From positions 1,111,419 through 1,175,418 of the forward strand of contig NZ_OY781872.1 in NCBI RefSeq assembly GCF_963677065.1: DNA of 64,000 bases, written 5' to 3'. This document shows positions 25,536 to 34,031 of the stretch, piece after piece. Source of the DNA: an uncultured Methanoregula sp. (lineage in GTDB: Archaea; Halobacteriota; Methanomicrobia; Methanomicrobiales; Methanospirillaceae). Below the pieces are notes generated by a model. It was not told the DNA's origin. It was given only the letters and a program-made list of their open reading frames with translations, and ran no database searches. The translations under genes were made by a program, and so were the position numbers. Position 1 is the first letter of the stretch, and each line of letters starts with the position of its first letter.

Positions 25536-25598
25536 ATCCGGCTCTCCTTTTTGGTGACCGATCGTTAGATATAATAGGACGACCAGAGGGTTGATCCG

Positions 25599-26387
25599 AT
25601 GAAAATGCGTACATGCGCAGTGGCCGGCATGTTTTACCCGCGGGATCCGTCCCACCTGGAGCAGCTGCTCGAGACGTTTTTTGGCGAGACCCGACCGGAG
25701 GCGAGTCCGATCGGTATCGTATCCCCCCATGCAGGGTATGTCTATTCCGGCAAGGTTGCAGCCCACGCGTTTGGAGCCATTGACCCTGATTTCTCCGGTA
25801 CGTTTGTGCTGATCGGCCCCTCCCACCGGGGTTACCTGAGTTCTGTTTCGGAAATTCCCTGGGAGACCCCGCTTGGCATCGTGGATACGGACAGCGAGTT
25901 TGTCCGGGCCCTGGATATCGAGACCGACGAGTTCTCCCACCGGGACGAACACTCCCTCGAAGTACAGGTGCCGTTTATCAAGTACCGTTTCCCCCGTGCC
26001 CGGATCGCCCCGGTCATGATGGGACAGCAGGATTATACGAGCGCAAAACGGCTTGGAGAGAGGATTGTTTCCGCTATCAAGGGAACCAGACGGGATGTCA
26101 GGATCGTGGCCTCAAGCGATTTCTCGCATTATGTCCCGGCTGAGAAGGCAATCCGGGATGATTCGTACGCCATCGAACCCTTGAAAACCCTTGATACCAT
26201 TGAATTTTACCGGCGTATCGCGGAACGCGGGGTCACGGCCTGCGGGTACGGCCCGATTGCGGCGATGGTCACTGCCTGCAGCAGTCTTGGCGCGACAACC
26301 GCCCGGCTCCTCCGGTACGCGACCAGCGGGGATGTGACCGGCGACAACAAGGCAGTCGTGGGGTACGCGGCCATTGCGGTGATGTAG
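25599..26387 (+). CDS. MEMO1 family (AmmeMemoRadiSam B) protein
   Basis: 262 residues. It begins RTCAVAGMFYPRDPSHL and contains the family's histidine blocks: SPHAGYVYSG near residue 44, IGPSHRG near residue 70 and SSDFSHYVP near residue 165, which build a site resembling iron-dependent extradiol dioxygenases. Human MEMO1 binds iron or copper; the archaeal role is unknown. The gene lies between rps2 and mevalonate kinase, a linkage common in archaea, and a TATA-like GATATAATA precedes it, so a new transcript may start here. Confidence 0.93.
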   Translation: MKMRTCAVAGMFYPRDPSHLEQLLETFFGETRPEASPIGIVSPHAGYVYSGKVAAHAFGAIDPDFSGTFVLIGPSHRGYLSSVSEIPWETPLGIVDTDSEFVRALDIETDEFSHRDEHSLEVQVPFIKYRFPRARIAPVMMGQQDYTSAKRLGERIVSAIKGTRRDVRIVASSDFSHYVPAEKAIRDDSYAIEPLKTLDTIEFYRRIAERGVTACGYGPIAAMVTACSSLGATTARLLRYATSGDVTGDNKAVVGYAAIAVM

Positions 26388-26388
26388 G

Positions 26389-27258
26389 TTGGCAACGTGG
26401 AGTGCGCCGGGCAAGGTATTTTTGTTCGGCGAGCATGCAGTAGTATACGGAAAGCCCGGCATAGCCATGGCGATCAAGCCCCGGGTGTTTGTGACCGTGC
26501 GGAATACCAAGCGGGCGCAGCGGGCGAAATCCCCGTATATCGACAGCTGTTTCGAGACGCTGGGCGTTGTGGGGAGCGTGTACATCAACTCCCAGATCCC
26601 GAGTTCCTCGGGTCTCGGGTCATCGGCAGCGGTGACGGTTGCCACGCTCTCGGCAATAAACGACGAGTTCTCGCTCCACAAGACACGGGAAGATATAGCA
26701 AATATGGCCTTTGAGATCGAGAAGACCGTGCAGAAAGGGCGGGCGAGCCCTACGGATACGACCGTCTCCACCTACGGGGGAATCGTTCTCATCTCCGGTG
26801 GCTCGCGCCGCCGGCTCCCCCCGCAGAACATGCACCTTGTCATCGGCGACTCGCTCGTCTCCCACAGCACGGCAAAGATGGTCGAGCAGGTGGCAGAGCT
26901 CAAGAAGAAGCATCCCGATATCGTGGACCCGGTCCTCGATGCTATCGAAGGGGTGACGATGAGCGCCATCCACCAGCTGCACAACCCCCGCGAGCTGGGC
27001 CGGTACATGAACATGAACCATGCCCTCCTGGATGCGCTGGGGGTCGGCCACCCGCAGCTCTCCCGGCTCGTGCTTGCCGCCCGATCGGCGGGAGCGTTCG
27101 GCGCAAAGATCACGGGAGCCGGGGGCGGGGGCAGCATGGTTGCCCTCTGCCCCAAGCAGCTCAAGCACCGGGTTGCGGGAGCCATCGAGGCCAACGAGGC
27201 GCGGGCGATTGTCACCGGCATCGATACCGAAGGAGTGCGGAAGGAGAAAAATGTCTGA
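26389..27258 (+). CDS. mvk: Mevalonate kinase
   Basis: 289 residues of the GHMP kinase family. Motif 1 is SAPGKVFLFGEHAVVYG, motif 2 is PSSSGLGSSAAVTVA (the ATP loop), and motif 3 is KITGAGGGGSMVAL near the C-terminus. It phosphorylates mevalonate to 5-phosphomevalonate, the entry to archaeal isoprenoid lipid synthesis. The start is TTG directly after the MEMO stop; the conserved N-terminus leaves no room for a later start. It overlaps the next gene by eight bases. Confidence 0.96.
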   Translation: MATWSAPGKVFLFGEHAVVYGKPGIAMAIKPRVFVTVRNTKRAQRAKSPYIDSCFETLGVVGSVYINSQIPSSSGLGSSAAVTVATLSAINDEFSLHKTREDIANMAFEIEKTVQKGRASPTDTTVSTYGGIVLISGGSRRRLPPQNMHLVIGDSLVSHSTAKMVEQVAELKKKHPDIVDPVLDAIEGVTMSAIHQLHNPRELGRYMNMNHALLDALGVGHPQLSRLVLAARSAGAFGAKITGAGGGGSMVALCPKQLKHRVAGAIEANEARAIVTGIDTEGVRKEKNV

Positions 27259-28006
27259 ACGGATGATCCTCAAGCTCGGCGGGAGCGTTATCACCGACAA
27301 GAGCGCCGGCTGTGCCGTGAACCGCGGGAGTCTTGCAACGATTGCAGGGGCGATAGCCCGGTCGCGGACCGGCGGTATCGTGATCGTTCACGGCGCCGGC
27401 TCCTGCGGCCATCCCGAAGCCAAACGCTACCATCTCGACAAAGGCGCATCAGAGGGAGAGACCGAGGGCATCTGGGTCACCCACCGCGTTGTCAGCAGCC
27501 TTAACGACGAGGTTGTGGCAGCATTGCGGCAGAACGGCGTTGCCGCTGCCGGGGTTCACCCGTTCCACACCGGCGTTGCCGAGAACGGGAGGCTTATTGC
27601 CTTCGAGCACCGCCATATCGAAAAGATGCTCGATCTCGGGATGGTTCCTGTGATCCACGGCGACGTGGTGATGGACCTGGCCCGGGGAGCCTGTATTGTC
27701 TCGGGCGACCAGCTCGTACGCTACCTGGCGCTTGCCCTCCGCATCCCCTGCGTGGGGCTCGCCACCGATGTACCGGGAGTGCTGGATGGAGACCGCGTAG
27801 TTCCCAGAATCACACGGGATACTATGCAGGAGATCCATATCGGCAGCTCTAACCATACCGATGTCACCGGTGGAATGAGCGGCAAGATCAGGGAGCTCTT
27901 AGAACTTGCGGATGCAGGTATCGGGTCTGATATTTTTCATGTCTCGCGGGTATCGGATTTCCTCTGCGGGAACGATCACGGCGGGACACGGGTGAGGGGG
28001 GAGTAA
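27251..28006 (+). CDS. ipk: Isopentenyl phosphate kinase
   Basis: 251 residues of the amino-acid kinase fold: LKLGGSVITDKSA at the N-terminus, the glycine-rich IVHGAGSCGHPEA loop with the diagnostic His near residue 45, VPVIHGDVV and LATDVPGVLDGD, and the C-terminal DVTGGMSGKI. It turns isopentenyl phosphate into isopentenyl diphosphate, the last step of the modified archaeal mevalonate pathway. The ATG used overlaps the mvk stop; in-frame sequence further upstream is inside mvk. Together with mvk and idi it forms the expected archaeal set. Confidence 0.95.
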   Translation: MSERMILKLGGSVITDKSAGCAVNRGSLATIAGAIARSRTGGIVIVHGAGSCGHPEAKRYHLDKGASEGETEGIWVTHRVVSSLNDEVVAALRQNGVAAAGVHPFHTGVAENGRLIAFEHRHIEKMLDLGMVPVIHGDVVMDLARGACIVSGDQLVRYLALALRIPCVGLATDVPGVLDGDRVVPRITRDTMQEIHIGSSNHTDVTGGMSGKIRELLELADAGIGSDIFHVSRVSDFLCGNDHGGTRVRGE

Positions 28007-28010
28007 AACA

Positions 28011-29105
28011 ATGACGGACAAGAAACGGCTTACCTCGTCGCGAAAACTCGACCACCTGCGCATCTGCAGGGACGAGCCCGTAGAGAGCGGCCAGACCGGT
28101 TTTTCAGATATCCGGTTTGTGCACAACGCCCTGCCGGAATGTGACATGGGTGCGATCAACACCTCGGTTCGGTTCCTGAACCACTCGTTCCGGTCCCCCC
28201 TCTTCATCTCAGCGATGACCGGGGGCCACCCGGCCACCAAGGACGTGAATGCACGCCTCGGCCGGGCAGCGGAGCGCTATGGGATCGGCATCGGCGTCGG
28301 CTCTCAGCGCGCCGCGCTCGAGAACCCGGCCCTTGCCGACACATTCTCTGTTGTCCGGGACGAGGCGCCCCATGCCTTCATCACCGGCAACCTCGGAGTT
28401 GTCCAGCTTCGCGATCACGGCATCGAATGGGCAGAGCGGGCTGTCGAGATGATCGGGGCCGATGCCCTTGCGATCCACCTCAACTTCCTCCAGGAAGCGA
28501 TCCAGCCCGAAGGCGATCACAATGCCTCCGGGTGCTTTGCCGCAATCGAGGAACTGGTGCGGGATTTCAAAACCCCCGTTATCGTCAAGGAGACCGGCTG
28601 CGGCATATCCGCGTCCACGGCAAAGAGATGCTGGGGAGCCGGTGTTTCCGCGATCGATATCGGTGGCTGGGGCGGCACTTCCTGGGCAGCGGTCGAGAGC
28701 GTGAGAGCGGCGGAGAACTCAGCTGCTGACCTGCGGCTCAAGACCCTCGGGGAGACTTTCTCCGAGTGGGGCATCCCGACAGCAGTCAGCCTTGCCGAGG
28801 TCCTCTCGACCGGCAGCCCGGTGATAGCATCGGGCGGGATCCGGAGCGGCGGGGACATAGCCAAAGGTCTCTCCCTTGGTGCCGATCTCTGCGGGATGGC
28901 GCTCCCCCTGCTGAGGCCTGCGATGGAGAGCGACGAAGCGCTCTCCGGTGCCATCGATACGATCCAGAAGGAACTGGTGACAACCATGTTCCTGACCGGC
29001 TCGGCAACCATTGCGGATCTCAAATCCGCACCCCTGTATATTCTGGGCAGGACCCGGCAGATGATTGGGAAGGATAATCCCATCCGGGCACCCCGGTATC
29101 ATTAG
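28011..29105 (+). CDS. fni: Type 2 isopentenyl-diphosphate isomerase
   Basis: 364 residues of the FMN-dependent type 2 isomerase. Family blocks are FISAMTGGHPATKDVN, GVGSQRAALE, HLNFLQEAIQPEGD, VKETGCGIS, DIGGWGGTSWAAVE and ASGGIRSGGDIAK. Flavin- and NAD(P)H-requiring, it converts isopentenyl diphosphate to dimethylallyl diphosphate. It begins four bases after the ipk stop and belongs to the same operon. Confidence 0.95.
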   Translation: MTDKKRLTSSRKLDHLRICRDEPVESGQTGFSDIRFVHNALPECDMGAINTSVRFLNHSFRSPLFISAMTGGHPATKDVNARLGRAAERYGIGIGVGSQRAALENPALADTFSVVRDEAPHAFITGNLGVVQLRDHGIEWAERAVEMIGADALAIHLNFLQEAIQPEGDHNASGCFAAIEELVRDFKTPVIVKETGCGISASTAKRCWGAGVSAIDIGGWGGTSWAAVESVRAAENSAADLRLKTLGETFSEWGIPTAVSLAEVLSTGSPVIASGGIRSGGDIAKGLSLGADLCGMALPLLRPAMESDEALSGAIDTIQKELVTTMFLTGSATIADLKSAPLYILGRTRQMIGKDNPIRAPRYH

Positions 29106-29163
29106 CAGTCTGCAAGGGAATTTTTAAACCGGAAATACCAGCGAGAAAAAAAGGAGATACAGT

Positions 29164-30501
29164 ATGGATATAGAAATCATTGCAGTGGGCGGTTACGACG
29201 AGGTCGGGCGGAATATGACCGCCGTCCGCTGCGGAAAGGAAATTGTCATATTTGACATGGGACTCCGCCTCGATCAGGTGATGATCCACGAGGATGCGGA
29301 GATTGAAAATATGCATTCCCTCGATCTCATCAAGATCAAGGCGATCCCCGATGACACGATGTTGAACTCGATCGATGGAACCGTCAAGGCCATAGTCTGC
29401 TCGCACGGCCACCTCGATCATATCGGGGCAATCCCGAAACTTGCGCACCGCTACAATGCGCCGATCGTATCAACCCCCTACACCACCGAACTCATCCGGC
29501 AGCAGATCTCCGGAGAACAGAAGTTCGGGGTGAACAATAAACTCTTTGCCTTAAAGGCCGGCCAGCGGTACACGATCTCCCAGAACCTCGTGCTCGAATT
29601 TGTCCGCACCCAGCACTCGATCATCGACACCGTGACCCCGGTGCTCCACACGCCTCACGGGGCTATCGTGTATGCGCTCGACTTCAAGCTCGACCGGACG
29701 CCGGTCATCGGGGAACCCCCGGACTTTGCCCGGCTCCGCCAGCTCGGAAAGGAAGGCGTGCTTGCCCTGATTGTCGAAAGTACCAACATCGGCAGGAAAG
29801 GGCGGTGCCCGAGCGAGCGGGTTGCCCGGGACCTTGTCCGCGACACCCTCACGAGCTACGAGGACGACAAGAATGCGATCATGGTCTCCACGTTCTCGTC
29901 CCACATCTCGCGGGTCAAGACGATTGCGGAATGCGCTCACGAGATCGGGAGAAAACCGGTCCTGCTGGGCCGGTCCATGGAGAAGTATGCGGTCACTGCC
30001 GAACAGATGAAACTCGTCTCCTTCCCGGAGACAACGAGCGTCTTTGGCAACCGCCGCACCGTTGACCGGACCCTGCGCCGCATGATGAAAGCCGGAAAGG
30101 AGAGTTTCCTGCCCATCGTCACCGGCCACCAGGGAGAGCCCGGCTCCATCCTCACCCGCATTGCAACCGGGGACACGCCGTACCTGCTTGCGCCGGGCGA
30201 CAAGGTAGTCTTCTCGGCAAACGTCATCCCGAACCCGATGAACTACGGCCAGCGCTACATGGTCGAGGCCCGGCTGAAACTCGTCGGGGCCCGGATCTTC
30301 GAGGATCTTCACGTCAGCGGCCACGCGTACCGCGAGGATCACTACGAGTTCCTCCAGCTCCTCCAGCCGCAGCATATTATCCCGGCGCACGGGAGCATGA
30401 CCATGACCGCAGAATACACGCAGTTTGCCGGAGAACTGGGGTATACCGCTCATTCGACGGTCCACCTCCTGAGGAACGGCGAGAGGCTCAAAATCAATTA
30501 A
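29164..30501 (+). CDS. rnj: Archaeal RNase J (metallo-beta-lactamase/beta-CASP)
   Basis: 445 residues. The zinc motif SHGHLDHIGAIP is at about residue 80, followed by further beta-lactamase motifs, the beta-CASP region (VSTFSSHISRVKTI) and the C-terminal HVSGHAYREDHYEFLQLL and PAHGS blocks. It has 5'-3' exoribonuclease activity in characterised euryarchaeal relatives and takes part in RNA turnover. A Shine-Dalgarno AAGGAGA precedes the ATG, and TTTTTAAA about 40 bases upstream may serve as a promoter. Its place between idi and the prenyl synthase is conserved in many euryarchaea. Confidence 0.94.
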   Translation: MDIEIIAVGGYDEVGRNMTAVRCGKEIVIFDMGLRLDQVMIHEDAEIENMHSLDLIKIKAIPDDTMLNSIDGTVKAIVCSHGHLDHIGAIPKLAHRYNAPIVSTPYTTELIRQQISGEQKFGVNNKLFALKAGQRYTISQNLVLEFVRTQHSIIDTVTPVLHTPHGAIVYALDFKLDRTPVIGEPPDFARLRQLGKEGVLALIVESTNIGRKGRCPSERVARDLVRDTLTSYEDDKNAIMVSTFSSHISRVKTIAECAHEIGRKPVLLGRSMEKYAVTAEQMKLVSFPETTSVFGNRRTVDRTLRRMMKAGKESFLPIVTGHQGEPGSILTRIATGDTPYLLAPGDKVVFSANVIPNPMNYGQRYMVEARLKLVGARIFEDLHVSGHAYREDHYEFLQLLQPQHIIPAHGSMTMTAEYTQFAGELGYTAHSTVHLLRNGERLKIN

Positions 30502-30514
30502 CGGGGAAAAACCA

Positions 30515-31480
30515 ATGTCGGATCTTCCATTGTACCTGGAATCGGTTGCAAAACAGATCGATCACATGATCGACCGCTACTTTGTAGACAAGAGCGGTGA
30601 ACTGAACAAGGCCTCGGCCCACCTGCTTGCAGCAGGGGGCAAGCGTCTCCGCCCTGCGGTGGTCATGCTTGCTGCGGATGCAGTCAAGCCTGACAGCTCG
30701 GATGACATCCTGCACGCCGCACTTGCGCTCGAAGTGACCCACACCTTCACCCTCGTCCATGACGATATCATGGACGATGACAATCTCCGCCGCGGGGTGC
30801 CGACCGTGCACACCAAGTGGGACATGCCGACCGGCATCCTTGCCGGGGATGTCCTGTATGCCCGGGCATTCGAGCACATCTGCATGGTGAATGCAAAAGA
30901 CGATGCCAAGGTCCGGGCCATCGGCATGCTTGCCAAGGCCTGCGCCGATATCTGCGAGGGCCAGCACATGGACATGTCTTTCGAGCACCGCACCGATGTT
31001 ACCGAAGGCGAGTACATGGAGATGGTCAGGAAGAAGACCGGTGTCCTGTATGCGGCGGCAGCCGGCATAGGCGCCGTGCTTGCGGGCGGGAACGGCGTGC
31101 AGGTCAAAGCCCTGTACAACTTCGGGCTGAACACCGGTGTTGCGTTCCAGATCCAGGACGATCTCATCGACCTTCTGACCCCCGCGGAGAAGAGCGGCAA
31201 GGACCAGGCCTCCGATCTCCGCGAGGGCAAGCAGACCATTCTCATGATCCGGGCCCGGGAGAAGGGGCTTGACCTGAAGAAATACCAGAAAGCCCTCACT
31301 CCTGCCGATATCCAGGCCGCGATAAAGGAACTCACCGACGCCGGTGTGATCGACGAGGTGAAGAAGATTGCATCCGATCTCGTCTCCGACAGCAACCGGC
31401 ACCTCTCCATCCTGCCTGCAACCAAGGAACGCCAGCTCCTGATGGACGTTGGCGAGTTCTTCGTTACCCGGAGTTATTAG
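30515..31480 (+). CDS. idsA: Short-chain prenyl diphosphate synthase (geranylgeranyl/farnesyl)
   Basis: 321 residues with both aspartate-rich motifs: first LVHDDIMDDDNLRRG near residue 85, second FQIQDDLIDLL near residue 212. It also has the GGKRLRPAVV substrate block. It condenses isopentenyl diphosphate onto allylic diphosphates to make C15 or C20 chains for archaeal ether lipids. The residues just before the first motif (THTFTLVHDD) set product length; I do not assign C15 against C20 firmly. It follows RNase J after 13 bases and is one base before gltX. Confidence 0.95.
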   Translation: MSDLPLYLESVAKQIDHMIDRYFVDKSGELNKASAHLLAAGGKRLRPAVVMLAADAVKPDSSDDILHAALALEVTHTFTLVHDDIMDDDNLRRGVPTVHTKWDMPTGILAGDVLYARAFEHICMVNAKDDAKVRAIGMLAKACADICEGQHMDMSFEHRTDVTEGEYMEMVRKKTGVLYAAAAGIGAVLAGGNGVQVKALYNFGLNTGVAFQIQDDLIDLLTPAEKSGKDQASDLREGKQTILMIRAREKGLDLKKYQKALTPADIQAAIKELTDAGVIDEVKKIASDLVSDSNRHLSILPATKERQLLMDVGEFFVTRSY

Positions 31481-31481
31481 G

Positions 31482-33173
31482 ATGGCAGGGGACGATCCAA
31501 AAGAGCTCCTCTTTTTGTGCGCACTCCAGAATGCCGTTAAGCACGGCGGGGTACCGCAGGCAGGAGCGGTCATCGGCATGGTGATGGGTGCCCACCCGGA
31601 GCTCCGGAGCAGGGCAAAGGAAGTCTCGGCGCTTGCAAAAGAGGCGATTGCCGATGTTGCAGCCCTCTCACCTGAAGACCGGGTGACCACGCTCCAGTCC
31701 CGGGCCCCTGACATGTTCGCCGCGCTCTCCGAGAAGCACGAGAAGAAGACGGGGCTTCCCGAGCTTGAGGGATCCGAAAACGGGGTTGTGATGCGGTTTG
31801 CCCCGAACCCCTCCGGTCCGCTCCATATCGGGCATGCCCGGGCCTCCGCCCTCAATGATGCATACGTGAAGCAGTGCGGCGGGAAATACATCCTCCGCAT
31901 CGAGGACACCGACCCGAAGAGGGTGGATCCCGAGGCATATGCAACCGTGCAGGAAGACATACGGTGGCTGGGCCTTGGAATCACGGAAGTGGTCACCCAG
32001 AGCGAGCGCCTCCCCATCTACTACGATCTGTGTAAACAATTGATCGAACGGGGCGGGGCGTACGTCTGCACCTGCGACAACGAGCACTTCAAAGAGTTAA
32101 AGCAGGCAAAAACGGCCTGCCCCTGCCGCGGCCAGTCCGTGGAGAAGAACCTTGAACTCTGGAAAAAGATGCTCGACCACGGCTTCAAGGAAGGCGAGGC
32201 ATCGGTCCGGATCAAGACGGATCTCAACCACCCCGACCCGGCTATGCGGGATTTCCCGGCATTCCGTATCCTCGATGCCCCACCCCACCCGAAGGTGAAG
32301 GCACACGTGTACCCGCTGATGAATTTCTCGGTGGTAGCTGACGATCACCTGCTCGGCGTCACGCACGTGATCCGGGGCAAGGATCACATCGCGAACACCC
32401 GCCGGCAGCGCTTCATCTACGACCACTTCGGCTGGAAGGTGCCGGTGTACCGCCACTATGGCCGGATGGGGATCGAGGGAGTCGTCCTCTCCACCTCGCA
32501 GATGCGGGCCGGGATCAACGAGGGAACCTACACCGGCTGGGACGATATCCACCTTGGCACCCTGCGGGCCCTTGCCCGGAGGGGGATCCGGCCCGAGGCT
32601 GTCAAGAACGCGATGATCGCGATCGGTATCGGCGATGTGGATATCTCCTTCTCCTGGGACAACCTGTACGCGGAGAACAAGAAACTCGTTGACCCGGTTG
32701 CGAACCGCTATTTCTTTGTACCGGATCCCGTTGAGATCACCATCGGCGGTGCACAGAAGCATACTGCCCACGCCCTGCTCCACCCGGGCGATGCAGCCCG
32801 CGGCACCCGGACGCTGGAGTTTGACGGTACGGTCCTGATCCCGAAGAACGAGATCACAGAAGGCATTTCCATGATCCGGCTCAAAGACCTGTTCAATGTC
32901 AATGTCGCCTGGGATCATGGCACCCCCTCGTTCACCTTCGGAGGGGACTCGCTTGCCGATGCCCGGGCAGCCAAAGCCCGGATCATCCAGTGGCTCCCGG
33001 CGCAGGCAAATGTCCCGTGCACACTCCTTACGCAGGAAGGGGAGATGACGGGTGCCTGCGAACCGGCGGTAAAGACCGAACTCGGGAAGGTAGTCCAGTT
33101 CGAGCGGGTCGGGTTTGTGAAGATTGACTCCGCTGATGCAGGTGGCGTGAGGGCATACTTCACGCACAAATGA
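31482..33173 (+). CDS. gltX: Glutamyl-tRNA synthetase, archaeal type
   Basis: 563 residues from ATG 31482, with upstream in-frame codons lying in the prenyl synthase gene. The HIGH box is PNPSGPLHIGHARAS; the archaeal/eukaryotic-type anticodon-binding beta-barrels occupy about residues 380-563. At the KMSKS position it reads VVLSTSQMRAG, the divergent form usual in archaeal GluRS but with Gln at the second lysine position. It charges tRNA-Glu, and in archaea usually also tRNA-Gln, which GatDE then amidates. The N-terminal 100 residues are a helical domain seen in archaeal members. Last gene of the housekeeping run. Confidence 0.95.
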   Translation: MAGDDPKELLFLCALQNAVKHGGVPQAGAVIGMVMGAHPELRSRAKEVSALAKEAIADVAALSPEDRVTTLQSRAPDMFAALSEKHEKKTGLPELEGSENGVVMRFAPNPSGPLHIGHARASALNDAYVKQCGGKYILRIEDTDPKRVDPEAYATVQEDIRWLGLGITEVVTQSERLPIYYDLCKQLIERGGAYVCTCDNEHFKELKQAKTACPCRGQSVEKNLELWKKMLDHGFKEGEASVRIKTDLNHPDPAMRDFPAFRILDAPPHPKVKAHVYPLMNFSVVADDHLLGVTHVIRGKDHIANTRRQRFIYDHFGWKVPVYRHYGRMGIEGVVLSTSQMRAGINEGTYTGWDDIHLGTLRALARRGIRPEAVKNAMIAIGIGDVDISFSWDNLYAENKKLVDPVANRYFFVPDPVEITIGGAQKHTAHALLHPGDAARGTRTLEFDGTVLIPKNEITEGISMIRLKDLFNVNVAWDHGTPSFTFGGDSLADARAAKARIIQWLPAQANVPCTLLTQEGEMTGACEPAVKTELGKVVQFERVGFVKIDSADAGGVRAYFTHK

Positions 33174-33199
33174 GATCTGGTGGATTTCGATCCTTTTTT

Positions 33200-33960
33200 T
33201 TAATCAGACCTTGCTTGAAAAATTTCAATCGCGATCACGATCGCGTTTGAAAAATGATTCCGGATCAATCAAACCCTGATTTTTATTTCTCAATCGAACC
33301 TTGATTGAAAAATTTTAACCAGACTTTGATTGAAAATTTTTGAGCAGACCTTGGTTGAAAACCCGCCCTCGCGATCCCCCATCCGTCGTGGAATCCAAAA
33401 CAACCGGGTGCACAAGTGGTTAACTTTTCGCAACCGGACCTTGATTGAAATTTCTCAAGCAGACTTTGAATTTAATTTTTCAACCACACCCTGCTTCAAA
33501 AATTTCAATCGCGATCAGGATCGCGATCAAAAAATCGATCTGGATCGATCGCACCTTGATTTTCATTTTTCAATCAAACCTTGATGAAAAAATTTCAACC
33601 GGACTTTGATTGAAAATTTTCAGGCAAACTTTGATTGAAAACCCGCATCCGCGATCCCCTTTCCGTCGTGAACTTCTAAATCAATCTTATGCACAAGCGG
33701 TTAACTTTTCGCAACCGGACCTTGATTGAAATTTTTTGAGCAGACTTTGATTTTATTTTTTCAACCAAGCTTTGATTTTAAAATTTCAAACGCGATCAGG
33801 ATCGCGATTGAAAAACAATTCCGGATCAATCGCACCTTGATTTTTTATTTTCAATCAAGGTTTGATTTTAAAAAATCAATCGCGATCAGGATCGCGGTTG
33901 AAAAACAATTCCGGATCAACCAGACCCCGATTGAAAATGTTCACGCAGACTCCATTTGAA
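33200..33960. repeat. AT-rich repeat array, 281-base period with GATC-rich palindromes
   Basis: This 860-base gap between gltX and a CDF-family gene is filled by degenerate repeats. The block GGTTAACTTTTCGCAACCGG at 33418-33437 recurs at 33699-33718, a period of 281 bases. The palindrome CGCGATCAGGATCGCG occurs at 33510-33525, 33791-33806 and 33881-33896, and as CGCGATCACGATCGCG at 33230-33245. With flanks the arms reach about 14 bases (TTTCAATCGCGATC and GATCGCGATTGAAA). Between them are many copies of a 10-12-base unit, CCTTGATTGAAA or CTTTGATTGAAA. Short reading frames inside have repeat composition and are not genes. Function unknown. Confidence 0.9.
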
Positions 33961-34031
33961 ATGTGATTCAGCAGAGATCCGGGTGTCCCCCCTCATTTTT
34001 TTATCCATGCCATCCTATCAGTAGAACATAC

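Noticed and set aside
30494..32017. 507-codon reading frame antisense to the prenyl synthase and gltX
   Set aside because: Mirror of GC-rich coding sequence; the sense strand encodes well-conserved enzymes.
33330..33959. Two short reading frames (84 and 77 codons) in the repeat array
   Set aside because: Their codons simply follow the repeat units and the two share FEQTL- and RIA-type stretches only because the DNA repeats; no ribosome site or family similarity.
33200..33960. CRISPR array
   Set aside because: Units ending in GATTGAAA recall some CRISPR repeats, but lengths and spacers are irregular, spacing is not constant at 60-75 bases, and no cas gene is present in the window.
33200..33960. 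Replication origin
   Set aside because: AT-rich with palindromes, but no cdc6/orc1 gene nearby and no match to the ORB consensus that I know; kept as unknown function.
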